From: Mycolicibacterium rhodesiae NBB3
GTDB taxonomy: Bacteria; Actinomycetota; Actinomycetes; Mycobacteriales; Mycobacteriaceae
Direction: 5' to 3'
Assembly (NCBI RefSeq): GCF_000230895.2
Contig: NC_016604.1
Span: 5,518,001-5,582,000 of the forward strand
Length of the DNA: 64,000 nucleotides
The notes under the pieces are model-generated. The model saw only the letters and a list, made by a program, of their open reading frames with translations. It was not told where the DNA came from and did not search any database. The position numbers and the translations under genes were made by a program. Numbering within the stretch: the first letter of the stretch is position 1; each line of letters starts with the position of its first letter. Shown here one piece after another: positions 16,564-25,098 of this stretch.

Positions 16564-16980
16564 CTACCAGCGGCTGAGCTGACAGAAAGCGGTTGTGGGA
16601 CCGGTGTTCTGGACAGCCAGCTGACCGTCGACCCAGATCTCGCAGTGCGCGTTCGGCGGGGCTTCCATGGCGTGGCCCGCCCGGGCCACGCTGATGTACG
16701 CCCACTGCGGGTCATCGAGGGTCGCGGTGGCCTCCCACGGGACGACGAAGCTGCCCCTGGTCGAGTACGCACTCGCGTTGGCGTTGAAGGCTTTCAGGTC
16801 CGCGGGCGAACTGGTCACGTAGTTGATGTCGAAGCTCAGCGGAGCATCTGCGGTGACGACGTACTTGACGTTTGGCGCTGGTGGCTGAGCGTCCGCCGTC
16901 ACCTGACTGACCGCAATGGAACCTGCCGCCAGCACGAGCGCCGCCCCCACGATGGATGTCGCTTTTCGCATGTTGGTCAC
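16564..16980 (-). CDS. MmpS-like secreted protein
   Basis: This 138-residue protein has a signal sequence (MRKATSIVGAALVLAAGSIA, then VSQVTADA) and a compact exported domain. The domain resembles MmpS proteins, the small accessory partners of MmpL lipid exporters: it has a VKYVVTADAP strand, DINYV, a PWEATATL strand, and a C-terminal HCEIWVDG and FCQL pair whose two cysteines match the MmpS pattern. No mmpL gene is adjacent. Either ATG 16980 or ATG 16971 could be the start. The gene is convergent with the collagen-like gene and divergent from urtA. Confidence 0.65.
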   Translation of the reverse strand: MTNMRKATSIVGAALVLAAGSIAVSQVTADAQPPAPNVKYVVTADAPLSFDINYVTSSPADLKAFNANASAYSTRGSFVVPWEATATLDDPQWAYISVARAGHAMEAPPNAHCEIWVDGQLAVQNTGPTTAFCQLSRW

Positions 16981-17096
16981 ATCGCCGCACCGTACCCGAC
17001 TGTTACACGAGCCTCAGATCAGCTTCGTCGCTGCTCACGAATGGCAAACCAACGCTCGTCGGCCTACAGGTTAATTTGTTCGTCACACACAGACAT

Positions 17097-17149
17097 TTGA
17101 CAGAAACACCGTCGCTCTAACGTCCCGATTCGACACCCCGCGGTGTCGA
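17097..17149 (+). promoter_or_regulatory. Probable urt promoter with overlapping palindrome
   Basis: TTGACA (17097-17102) and TAACGT (17118-17123) form a plausible promoter with a 15-nt spacer. TCGACACC-CCGC-GGTGTCGA (17130-17149) is a perfect inverted repeat placed right where transcription would begin, as expected of a repressor or activator site. Mycobacterial urt genes are reported to respond to nitrogen through GlnR. This palindrome does not look like a GlnR box, so it may bind another regulator. Confidence 0.45.
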
Positions 17150-17215
17150 TAATTCTGCGCTTTCGTCGACGCTCATCCCACCGATGTGCGCTTCTGATAA
17201 AGGGAAAGGCTGTCA

Positions 17216-18481
17216 ATGCGACTACCACAACGCTTCTCGCTGAGAAGGTCGGCGCTAGCGACCGGAAGCATCGTCGCCACGGCCGGTCTACTGCTTGCGG
17301 GCTGTGGAAGTAAGGCCACCGAGTCCGACTCGGCAAACGCCCAGTCGTGTGTGGACACCTCGGGTTCAACCATCAAGGTGGGCTCGTTGAACTCGCTGTC
17401 GGGGACCATGGCGATCTCCGAAGTGACGGTGCGCGATGCCATCTCGTTGGCGGTCGAAGAGATCAACGCCAAGGGCGGCGTGATGGGCAAGCAGATCCAG
17501 GTCGTCGGTGAGGACGGCGCCTCGGAGCCGACGGTGTTCGCCGAGAAAGCCGAGAAGCTGATCAGCAGCGACTGCGTGGCCGCGGTGTTCGGCGGTTGGA
17601 CCTCATCGAGCCGCAAGGCGATGCTGCCGGTGTTCGAGGGCGCGAACTCACTGCTGTACTACCCCGTGCAGTACGAGGGCCTGGAGTCGTCGAAAAACAT
17701 CTTCTACACCGGCGCCACGACCAACCAGCAGATCGTGCCCGCGCTGGACTATCTGAAAGAGAAGGGCGTCAAGTCGCTCTATCTGGTCGGGAGCGACTAC
17801 GTCTTCCCGCAGACGGCGAACCGGATCATCAAGGCCTACGCGGGCGCCAACGGGATCGAGATCAAGGGTGAGGATTACACCCCGCTGGGCTCGACGGACT
17901 TCTCGACCATCGTCAACAAGGTCCGCACAGCCGATGCCGACGCGGTGTTCAACACACTGAACGGCGACTCGAACGTGGCGTTCTTCCGCGAGTACAAGAA
18001 CGTCGGACTGACACCGCAGGCGATGCCGGTGGTGTCCGTCTCGATCGCTGAAGAGGAGGTGGGCGGCATCGGTGTGCAGAACATCACCGGGCAGCTGACG
18101 GCGTGGAACTACTACCAGACGATCGACAATCCGGTGAACGACGCATTCGTCAAGGCCTACAAGGAGAAGTACGGCGCCAACAAGCCGACGTCGGATCCGA
18201 TGGAGGCGGCCTACGTCTCGGTCTACCTGTGGAAGAACACCGTCGAGAAGGCGAAGTCGTTCGAGGTCGCCAAGATCCAGGAAGCCGCGGGTGGCGTCAC
18301 CTTCGACGCGCCCGAGGGTCTGGTCACGATCGACGGCGAGAACAACCACATCACCAAGACCGCGCGGATCGGCGAAGTCCGTCCGGATGGTCTGATTTAT
18401 ACGATCTGGGAATCCCCCGGTCCGATTGAGCCCGACCCCTATCTCAAGTCGTATCCGTGGGCCGCGGGCCTCTCGGGCTAA
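17216..18481 (+). CDS. urtA: Urea ABC transporter substrate-binding lipoprotein
   Basis: This 421-residue type I periplasmic-binding protein would capture urea (or short amides) outside the cell and deliver it to UrtBC. The signal peptide ends in the lipobox LLAGC, so the mature protein is lipid-anchored. Conserved UrtA features are VGSLNSLSGTMAISE, VFGGWTSSSRKAMLPVFE, YYPVQYEGLESSKNIFYTGA and GDSNVAFFREY. The start is the ATG behind AAAGGGAAAGG. It is the first gene of a five-gene urtABCDE operon. No urease genes are in the window, so urea breakdown must be encoded elsewhere. Confidence 0.93.
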   Translation: MRLPQRFSLRRSALATGSIVATAGLLLAGCGSKATESDSANAQSCVDTSGSTIKVGSLNSLSGTMAISEVTVRDAISLAVEEINAKGGVMGKQIQVVGEDGASEPTVFAEKAEKLISSDCVAAVFGGWTSSSRKAMLPVFEGANSLLYYPVQYEGLESSKNIFYTGATTNQQIVPALDYLKEKGVKSLYLVGSDYVFPQTANRIIKAYAGANGIEIKGEDYTPLGSTDFSTIVNKVRTADADAVFNTLNGDSNVAFFREYKNVGLTPQAMPVVSVSIAEEEVGGIGVQNITGQLTAWNYYQTIDNPVNDAFVKAYKEKYGANKPTSDPMEAAYVSVYLWKNTVEKAKSFEVAKIQEAAGGVTFDAPEGLVTIDGENNHITKTARIGEVRPDGLIYTIWESPGPIEPDPYLKSYPWAAGLSG

Positions 18482-18488
18482 TCAACCC

Positions 18489-19373
18489 GTGGATGTTCTG
18501 ATCGGGCAGCTGGCAACGGGATTGAGCCTCGGCTCGATCCTGCTGCTGGCCGCTCTCGGGTTGTCGCTGACCTTCGGTCAGATGGGCGTCATCAACATGG
18601 CGCACGGCGAGTTCATCATGGCCGGCTGCTATACCGCGTACGTGGTGCAGCAGATCATCTCCAGTGCCGGTGCGTCCCTGTTGATTTCGCTGGTCATCGG
18701 TTTCTTCGTCGGCGGCGCCATGGGCGCTCTGCTGGAGGTCACCTTGATCCAGCGCATGTACCACCGTCCGCTCGACACGCTGTTGGTGACGTTCGGTGTC
18801 GGGCTGATCCTGCAGCAGGTCGCGCGCGACATCTTCGGCGCGCCCGCGGTCAACGTCATCGCTCCGGCTTGGCTGTCAGGCGGTGTGGAGATCCTCGGCG
18901 CGGTGGTGCCGAAGACCCGAATCTTCATTCTCGTGCTCGCGATCGCATGCGTGGCGGCACTCGCGACCGCGCTCAAGGTGAGCCCGATGGGCCGGCGCAT
19001 CCGGGCCGTCGTGCAGAACCGCGACCTGGCCGAAACCAGCGGCATCTCCTCACGCAAGACCGACATCACGACGTTCTTCATCGGGTCTGGACTTGCCGCG
19101 GTGGCCGGTGTCGCCCTGACGATGATCGGATCGACCAGCCCGACCATCGGGCAGAGCTACCTGATCGACGCATTCCTGGTCGTCGTAGTCGGTGGGTTGG
19201 GCCAGATCAAAGGCACCGTCATCGCGGCGTTCTCGCTGGGATTCCTGAACTCGTTCATCGAATACAACACCACCGCGTCGCTGGCCAAAGTGATCGTGTT
19301 CGTGATCATCGTGATCTTCCTGCAGGTCCGACCGCAGGGCCTGTTCACGGTTCGCACAAGGAGTTTGGTGTGA
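18489..19373 (+). CDS. urtB: Urea ABC transporter permease UrtB
   Basis: This 294-residue LivH-type inner-membrane permease has about eight membrane helices. Family motifs include LGLSLTFGQMGVINMAHGEFIM near the N-terminus and VVVVGGLGQIKGTVIAAFSLGFLNSFIE before the last helices. It pairs with UrtC to form the channel. The start is a GTG 7 nt after the urtA stop; the longer open frame upstream only overlaps urtA. The stop overlaps the urtC start in a GTGTGA arrangement. Confidence 0.92.
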   Translation: MDVLIGQLATGLSLGSILLLAALGLSLTFGQMGVINMAHGEFIMAGCYTAYVVQQIISSAGASLLISLVIGFFVGGAMGALLEVTLIQRMYHRPLDTLLVTFGVGLILQQVARDIFGAPAVNVIAPAWLSGGVEILGAVVPKTRIFILVLAIACVAALATALKVSPMGRRIRAVVQNRDLAETSGISSRKTDITTFFIGSGLAAVAGVALTMIGSTSPTIGQSYLIDAFLVVVVGGLGQIKGTVIAAFSLGFLNSFIEYNTTASLAKVIVFVIIVIFLQVRPQGLFTVRTRSLV

Positions 19374-20479
19374 GAACAGTTCTCGGTCGTTGGCAGACCT
19401 GGGCGGGCTTCGGCATCGCCGCAGTGGTCTTGTTCGGCATCGCACCGGTCGTGCTGTCCGATTTCCGGCTGTCGCTGCTCGGGAAGTTCCTGTGCTTCGC
19501 GATCGTCGCCGTCGGTATCGGGCTCGCCTGGGGCCGGGGTGGAATGCTGGTCCTGGGCCAGGGCGTCTTCTTCGGACTCGGCGGCTACATGATGGGCATG
19601 CACCTCAAGATCGCAGATGCGCAGATCCGCGGTGATGGCGTGCCCGACTTCATGCAGATCGCCGGGGTACGGGAACTGCCCGCCTATTGGCAGCCGTTCG
19701 CCTCCCCCGCCTTCACTCTGCTCGCGATCGTGCTGCTGCCGACGGCCATCGCCGCGGCACTGGGACTCGGTGTCTTCAAGCGTCGCGTCAAGGGCGCGTA
19801 CTTCGCGATCCTGTCGCAGGCGCTTGCCGCCGCGCTGGCGATCCTCCTCGTCGGCCAGACCAGCATCGGCGGCAGCAACGGGCTCAACAGGTTTCGCACG
19901 TTCTTCGGCTTCACGCTCAACGACCCGGCCAACCGCCGGATGCTGTACTTCATCGCCGCCGGCGTGCTTCTCGTCGTCGTCGCCGTCGTACGACAGTTGA
20001 TGTTGAGCCGCTACGGCGAGCTGCTGGTGGCCGTGCGCGACGGCGAGGAGCGGGTCCGCTTCCTGGGCTACGACCCCGCCAACATCAAAGTCGTGGCGTA
20101 CACGGTCGCCGCCCTGTTCGCCAGCATCGCCGGCGCGCTGTTCGCCCCGATCGTCGGATTCATCGCACCGTCGCAGGTCGGCATACTCCCGTCGATCGCG
20201 TTCCTGATCGGTGTCGCCATCGGCGGGCGTACGACGCTGCTGGGGCCGGTACTCGGCGCCATCGGCGTGGCCTGGGCGCAAACCCTGTTCTCCGAACGCT
20301 TCCCCTCGCAGTGGACATACGCCCAGGGCCTGCTGTTCATCGTCGTCGTCGGCTTCTTTCCCGCCGGCCTGGCGGGACTGGGGGTATTGCTCAAACGCCG
20401 AAAGGCGAAGGACAAACCGCACACCGAGATGGCCCGTGACTCCGACCCTGATGCAGAGAAGGTGGGCGCCAGCTCATGA
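19370..20479 (+). CDS. urtC: Urea ABC transporter permease UrtC
   Basis: This 369-residue LivM-type permease is the partner of UrtB. Motifs include AWGRGGMLVLGQGVFFGLGGYMMGMHLK and the late RDGEERVRFLGYDPANIKVVAYTVAALFASIAGALFAPIVGF segment, which holds the loop that couples to the ATPases. It ends in a charged cytoplasmic tail. GTG at 19370 overlaps the urtB stop, and the 3' end overlaps urtD by ATGA. Both overlaps indicate tight co-translation. Confidence 0.92.
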   Translation: MRTVLGRWQTWAGFGIAAVVLFGIAPVVLSDFRLSLLGKFLCFAIVAVGIGLAWGRGGMLVLGQGVFFGLGGYMMGMHLKIADAQIRGDGVPDFMQIAGVRELPAYWQPFASPAFTLLAIVLLPTAIAAALGLGVFKRRVKGAYFAILSQALAAALAILLVGQTSIGGSNGLNRFRTFFGFTLNDPANRRMLYFIAAGVLLVVVAVVRQLMLSRYGELLVAVRDGEERVRFLGYDPANIKVVAYTVAALFASIAGALFAPIVGFIAPSQVGILPSIAFLIGVAIGGRTTLLGPVLGAIGVAWAQTLFSERFPSQWTYAQGLLFIVVVGFFPAGLAGLGVLLKRRKAKDKPHTEMARDSDPDAEKVGASS

Positions 20480-21309
20480 CAGAGGTCGACGCGAGCACAG
20501 CGGGCAAGGAGCCCATCGTCGGCGGAAACGTCGGGATGGGCACGCAGTACCTCGAAGTGCGGGGACTGACAGTCGATTTCGACGGCTTCAAAGCGGTCAG
20601 CGACGTCGACCTCACCCTGTTCCAGGGTGATCTGCGGTTCCTGATCGGACCCAACGGCGCGGGGAAGACAACGGTGATCGACGCGATCACCGGTCTGGTG
20701 TCCGCGTCGGGTTCGGTGAACAAGTCCGGCGTGGAGCTGCTCGGCAAGAAGGTGCACCAGATCGCGCGGCGCGGGGTGGGCCGGACGTTCCAGACCGCCA
20801 GCGTTTTCGAGCAGCTCACGGTCTTGCAGAATCTCGACATCGCCGCGGGCGCGGGCCGATCCGTGTGGACGCTGCTGCGGCGGCGCAACGGCGTGCTCCC
20901 GTCGATCGAGCAGGCATTGCACACCATCGGGCTGACGCACGTGGCCGACAAGCCCGCCGGGGTGCTCGCCCACGGGCAGAAGCAGTGGCTGGAGATAGGC
21001 GTGCTTCTGGTTCAGAACGCCGACGTCCTGCTCCTCGACGAACCAGTCGCGGGTATGAGCGCCGAAGAACGCGAAGAGACCGGAAACCTGTTGCGCCGCA
21101 TCGGTGCTGAACGCACGGTTGTCGTAGTGGAACACGACATGGATTTCATGCGGGCGTTCGCGACATCGGTGACGGTGCTGGCGCGCGGCCGGGTGATCGC
21201 GGAAGGCTCGGTCGCCGAGGTGCAGGCCAACCCGAAGGTCCAGGAGGTCTATCTGGGGACCGCCGCGGCGGGCGCCGACGGCATCGAACTCGTCGAGGAG
21301 AACTCCTGA
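20476..21309 (+). CDS. urtD: Urea ABC transporter ATPase UrtD
   Basis: This 277-residue LivG-type ATPase has Walker A GPNGAGKTT and Walker B VLLLDEPVAGMS. In place of the canonical LSGGQ signature it reads LAHGQKQWLEIG, which is normal for UrtD. The first 24 residues form an unstructured extension before the usual YLEVRGLTVDFDGFKA start. The stop overlaps the urtE start by one base (TGATG). It powers urea import together with UrtE. Confidence 0.92.
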   Translation: MTEVDASTAGKEPIVGGNVGMGTQYLEVRGLTVDFDGFKAVSDVDLTLFQGDLRFLIGPNGAGKTTVIDAITGLVSASGSVNKSGVELLGKKVHQIARRGVGRTFQTASVFEQLTVLQNLDIAAGAGRSVWTLLRRRNGVLPSIEQALHTIGLTHVADKPAGVLAHGQKQWLEIGVLLVQNADVLLLDEPVAGMSAEEREETGNLLRRIGAERTVVVVEHDMDFMRAFATSVTVLARGRVIAEGSVAEVQANPKVQEVYLGTAAAGADGIELVEENS

Positions 21310-22001
21310 TGCTGCAACTGGTCGACGTCCGCACCGGTTACGGCCGTTCCGAGGTCATTCATGATGTCAGCATCGAGGTGCCCGCCGACGGTGTCGCCGC
21401 GGTGATGGGACACAACGGCGCCGGTAAGACGACGCTGCTGCGCGCCGCTGTCGGTCTGCTGAAGTGCACGGCGGGCAAGGTGCTCTTCGACGGGGAAGAG
21501 ATCACCAAGCTGCGGCCCAGCGCCCGCGTCAAGCGCGGCTTGGCCTACGTACCGCAGGGACAGCAGTCGTTCGGTCAGCTGACGACGGCGGAGAATCTCC
21601 AGGTTGTCGCGGACGGACGCAAGAACGGTAAGCAGCTGATCGACGAGCAGCTCGACCTCTTCCCGGCGTTGAAGGAACTTCTCACGCGTCGGGCCGGCCT
21701 GCTGTCGGGAGGCCAGCGACAACAGCTCGCGATCGCGCGCGCGCTGATCACCACTCCCACGTGCCTGATCCTCGACGAACCGACCGAGGGCATCCAGCCG
21801 TCCGTCGTCGCAGAGATCGAAGCGGCCATCACCGCTTTGACCCAGCGCGGCGACCTCGGGGTGCTGCTGGTCGAACAGCACATCGGCTTCGCGCTGGACT
21901 CCGCGCAGCGTTACTACATCCTGGAGTCGGGGCGGATCACGTCCAGCGGTACAGGTGGCTCGGCATCCGAAGCCGACGTCCGGGCCGCGATGGCCATCTA
22001 G
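21309..22001 (+). CDS. urtE: Urea ABC transporter ATPase UrtE
   Basis: This 230-residue LivF-type ATPase has Walker A GHNGAGKTT, signature LLSGGQRQQLAIARAL and Walker B LILDEPTEGIQP, followed by the H-loop in VEQHIGFALD. Length and motifs are full. It completes the importer. No terminator-like hairpin was evident in the short gap to the next gene, so transcription may continue into it. Confidence 0.92.
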   Translation: MLQLVDVRTGYGRSEVIHDVSIEVPADGVAAVMGHNGAGKTTLLRAAVGLLKCTAGKVLFDGEEITKLRPSARVKRGLAYVPQGQQSFGQLTTAENLQVVADGRKNGKQLIDEQLDLFPALKELLTRRAGLLSGGQRQQLAIARALITTPTCLILDEPTEGIQPSVVAEIEAAITALTQRGDLGVLLVEQHIGFALDSAQRYYILESGRITSSGTGGSASEADVRAAMAI

Positions 22002-22054
22002 CTCTTTGCTGGTTTACACACGTTCGCGGCCTCCCGGATGGCACGCTGCAATGC

Positions 22055-22582
22055 GTGACTGCACCGACGGAGGCCAAGGTACTCATCGACACCGGCGGCC
22101 TCGTCGTCACTGACGACGGCCGTCGGGTCAACATCTTCGACCGTTGCACAGGCGCGCTCGCGATCACGGCTTTCGTCCTGGGCATCGCGACGCTTGTCGT
22201 CGGCGGGTTCGGCCTCGTGGCGATGGTGACCAACGTTCCCTCCGTCGAGCTGGGCGCGGTATTCGTCGCGGTCGGAGTCGTGTTCGCGGTGGTGCTGTAT
22301 CGCGTGGTCCGCACGATTCGTCGGCGGCGCAGCCAACCGCTGCACAGTTGCCGCTCGGTGGCGGTGATCGACCGCAAGCTCGGACTGTTCAGCTACGGCG
22401 GCGGCGCTATCGTCCCGCTGGACCAGGTGCAGTTTGCGCGCAGGATGCAGATCGGTTCCAGCTCGCCGAAACTCATCGCGCTGACACCCGGTGGCACCAA
22501 GGTCCTCAAACGCGGTAACCCCTTCGACGGTGGCATCGGCAACGTCGACGAAGTGCTCAGCGCGGTCGTGCGCGGGGGCTGA
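22055..22582 (+). CDS. Conserved membrane protein of unknown function
   Basis: This protein is about 175 residues long with two adjacent membrane helices (about residues 32-55 and 62-83), then a basic stretch RTIRRRRSQ and a soluble C-terminal domain. That layout resembles small PH-like or bacterial membrane-anchored domains (SVAVIDRKLGLFSYGGGAIV). I chose a GTG start because the longer frame upstream lies within urtE on another reading. Its place directly behind urtE may reflect read-through rather than a shared function. No family name can be given. Confidence 0.6.
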   Translation: MTAPTEAKVLIDTGGLVVTDDGRRVNIFDRCTGALAITAFVLGIATLVVGGFGLVAMVTNVPSVELGAVFVAVGVVFAVVLYRVVRTIRRRRSQPLHSCRSVAVIDRKLGLFSYGGGAIVPLDQVQFARRMQIGSSSPKLIALTPGGTKVLKRGNPFDGGIGNVDEVLSAVVRGG

Positions 22583-23572
22583 TCAGTTGCGCAGAGCGGC
22601 GGGAATACGATCTCCGAAAAGTCGTAACGCGTTCTCGGAGGCCACCTTCCGGCGGTTCGTATCGTCCATAGGGTACGACGCCAGGAAGTCCGCACCGGTC
22701 TGGTTGTCGTCCATCGGGTAATCGACCGAGAACATCACCCGATCGGCACCCATCACATCGAGCGTGCAGTCCAAGGCCGGCGAGCAGAAGTTTCCGCTCG
22801 TGGTGACGTGAAAGTTGTTGCGCAGGTAGTCCGAGGGCAGATGCTGCAACGTATGTCCCGTTCCACCGCCGCCCAGTCCGTAATAGCGGTCGATCCGGTA
22901 CGCGGCGAACGGAAGCATTTCGCCGAGGTGACCGATGATCATCTGTAATCGAGGAAACTTGTCGAACAGCCCCGAGTAGATCAACCGCAACACATGTGTA
23001 CCCGTCTCGGCGGCGAACCCCCACGACGCGAGATGCAGACCGTCTCCGACATAAGGTGCGAACCACGCGTCCATCACGGCGGGATGCGGCGTCGTCGGGT
23101 GAAGGTAGATCGGGGCACCCAACGCTTCAGCCCGGGAAAACAGGGCCTCGTATGCCGGGTCGTCGAGATAGCGACCCTGGCAATGTCCGTTGATCAAACC
23201 ACCGACCAGACCTAATTCGGTTACCGCACGGTCGAATTCAGCGACTGCCGCATCCGGCTGCTGCGTCGCAAGCGTCGCGAAGCCACCGAATCTGCTCGGA
23301 TTCGCCCGCACCGACTCGGCGAGGTCGTCGTTGGCGCGGCGCGCGAGGTCCACCGCACGCACGGCGTCGACCTCGTCCTGCACACCGGGGTCGAACAGCG
23401 ACAGGATCTGGAAATCGATACCTGCCGCGTCCATCTGCTCGATTCGAAGCGGGCCCCGGTCGTAGAGGCGGTCGTAGGCGACGCCGTTGTTGGCACGCAG
23501 CCAGGTGGCCACAACGTTGCCTTCACTGGCCGGATCCCAGGCATAGTGCTCTTCGAGCGCGATCAGGGACAT
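22583..23572 (-). CDS. Amidohydrolase/decarboxylase of the LigW (gamma-resorcylate) type
   Basis: This 329-residue metal-dependent TIM-barrel enzyme has the opening MSLIALEEHYAWDP, with the metal-binding glutamate. YLHPTTPHP, GHLGEMLPFAAYRIDRYY and the C-terminal SVDYPMDDNQ follow. This set is characteristic of the 2,3-dihydroxybenzoate / gamma-resorcylate decarboxylase group of amidohydrolase_2 proteins. The ATG at 23572 follows a good CGGAGG site. Expected reactions are non-oxidative decarboxylation of hydroxybenzoates or related hydrolysis. The exact substrate is unknown, and no aromatic pathway genes adjoin it. Confidence 0.82.
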   Translation of the reverse strand: MSLIALEEHYAWDPASEGNVVATWLRANNGVAYDRLYDRGPLRIEQMDAAGIDFQILSLFDPGVQDEVDAVRAVDLARRANDDLAESVRANPSRFGGFATLATQQPDAAVAEFDRAVTELGLVGGLINGHCQGRYLDDPAYEALFSRAEALGAPIYLHPTTPHPAVMDAWFAPYVGDGLHLASWGFAAETGTHVLRLIYSGLFDKFPRLQMIIGHLGEMLPFAAYRIDRYYGLGGGGTGHTLQHLPSDYLRNNFHVTTSGNFCSPALDCTLDVMGADRVMFSVDYPMDDNQTGADFLASYPMDDTNRRKVASENALRLFGDRIPAALRN

Positions 23573-23775
23573 GAAACCTCCGCGGTCAGGGACGTACAAA
23601 ACCCTAGAGGGCATGCCCCGCCGCTACCCGCCAATGTGCCAATACCGCGCTGACTACCCGCGATGGCGTACGTTGGCTGTCACCGTCTACGGCAAGTGGA
23701 GGAGACGCGATACCCGGCGCAGCCCCGCAGAGCGATAACGCCCGGCGTCGGCGGGAGCGTTCTAGCCACCCACGA

Positions 23776-24342
23776 TCAGTCGTGTCGCGGCTCGTAACGC
23801 AGCAGGACCGTGCCCTCCGGGAAGCTGCGGTTCTCCAACAATCGCAGCGAGATCCATGACGGCAGAGGCGGGAAGAACGGCGTGCCGCCGCCCACGGCGG
23901 TGGGCGTGACCACGATCCGGTACTCGTCCACCAGACCGGCCTGCACGATCGGTGCGGCGAGCGTCGCGCCGGCCAGTTCCAGTGTGCCGTCGGTTTCGGC
24001 TTTCAGCTTCGTCACCACCTCGACCGGGTCGCCGCGTTCCAGGCGCGAGTTCCAGTCGACGGACTCCAGGGTGCGGGAGAACACGACTTTGGGCATGTCA
24101 CGCCAGGTTCGAGCGAAGTCAACGATGAATGGGGTGGCATCGGGCGCCTCGTCGGCCGTCGGCCAGTACGAGGACATCAGGTCGTAGAGCCGCCGGCCGT
24201 AGCACGACACGGCAACCTCCGCCGCGAAGTCGTTCCAATACTGGTGCAGTTCTTCGCTCGGATCGGACCAGTCGATGTTGCCCTGTGCATCGGCGATGTA
24301 CCCGTCCACCGACACGTTGAATCCATAGATGAGTTTGCCCAT
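23776..24342 (-). CDS. Dihydrofolate reductase-fold protein (RibD C-terminal type)
   Basis: This 188-residue protein has the RibD C-terminal/dihydrofolate reductase fold. MGKLIYGFNVSVDGYIAD opens it, CYGRRLYDLMSSYWP and PKVVFSRTLESVDWNSRL follow, and VDEYRIVVTPTAVGGGTPFFP closes it. Proteins of this group bind NADPH, but few have known reactions. The true folate enzyme is distinct. ATG at 24342 matches the family start; a longer open frame upstream does not. It is divergent from the 2H phosphoesterase gene with about 50 nt between them. Confidence 0.82.
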   Translation of the reverse strand: MGKLIYGFNVSVDGYIADAQGNIDWSDPSEELHQYWNDFAAEVAVSCYGRRLYDLMSSYWPTADEAPDATPFIVDFARTWRDMPKVVFSRTLESVDWNSRLERGDPVEVVTKLKAETDGTLELAGATLAAPIVQAGLVDEYRIVVTPTAVGGGTPFFPPLPSWISLRLLENRSFPEGTVLLRYEPRHD

Positions 24343-24395
24343 GCAGATCAGACTGCACCGCAGCGCAATACTCATCGCGACGCCACACCATCGGC

Positions 24396-25004
24396 ATGTC
24401 GAAGGTCTGCGAGACTTCTCGCGTGGCGTTTCGAACCCTCGCGGCGGTGTGTGCGGTTCTGGTGCTGTGGTCAAGCGGCCCGGTAGCGATCGATACGCGG
24501 CTCACCGACGTCACCGAGGCCAGGGCCACCGGCGGGATGATCGCCCTGCTCCCCCGCGCAGCCGACGCTCAGATGCTGACAGTTGTCGGCGGTGAGCCTG
24601 CCGACGAACTGCACCTCACCCTGATCGACTTCGGCCCCGATGTGAGCGGCCGCAGTGGCGACGACTTGGCGAGGCGGCTCGGCGACCTCATGACGCGGTG
24701 GGCCGGCGAGGTCAAGGCCGACGTGTTCGGGCATGCGACCTTCAGTCCCGGCCGCCCGGGTGAGTGCGCGGTGTACCTCGTCGGCGATTCGCCGGAGCTG
24801 GTGGACCTCCGCGCCTCGGTCACCGAAGTGTCCACTCAGCTGTATCAGCTACCACCGCAACATGATCCGTGGGTCCCGCACATCACGGCGAAGTACGGAG
24901 TCCTCGAGGGCGAGCTGACTTACTCCGGTCCGGTAATGTTCGACCGCGTCCGGCTGCGCTGGGCCGGGGAGACGCGAGACTTCGCGCTGCACCCGGCCGG
25001 CTAG
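24396..25004 (+). CDS. 2'-5' RNA ligase-like 2H phosphoesterase
   Basis: The protein carries both HxT/S motifs of the 2H superfamily, ELHLTLIDFG and WVPHITAKYG, spaced as in bacterial 2'-5' RNA ligase homologues. Such proteins act on 2',3'-cyclic phosphates of RNA or nucleotides. The recognisable domain begins at GGMIALLPRAADAQ, near residue 47. The start is uncertain: the first ATG gives a hydrophobic lead (FRTLAAVCAVLVLWSSGPVA) that could be a signal peptide or mere read-through, and an ATG at 24537 would give the bare domain. If the longer form is made, the protein would be exported, which is unusual. Confidence 0.72.
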   Translation: MSKVCETSRVAFRTLAAVCAVLVLWSSGPVAIDTRLTDVTEARATGGMIALLPRAADAQMLTVVGGEPADELHLTLIDFGPDVSGRSGDDLARRLGDLMTRWAGEVKADVFGHATFSPGRPGECAVYLVGDSPELVDLRASVTEVSTQLYQLPPQHDPWVPHITAKYGVLEGELTYSGPVMFDRVRLRWAGETRDFALHPAG

Positions 25005-25098
25005 GGCCGTTCCCCCGATCAGGGGACAGTGCGGGTCATCCGTTGTACCGGCCCATCGGTGGATATTCGAGACGCATACACAATCCTAGATTTCGGGA

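Noticed and set aside
17060..17085. GTTAATTTGTTCGTCAC upstream of urtA as a GlnR box
   Set aside because: The spacing and the second half-site do not fit the usual two-half-site pattern well enough to claim it. It is only suggestive.
23692..23796. Small plus-strand frame starting GTG GAG GAG in the gap before the dihydrofolate reductase-fold gene
   Set aside because: Only 34 codons, no ribosome binding site upstream, and its 3' end overlaps the neighbouring gene antisense. There is no support for expression.
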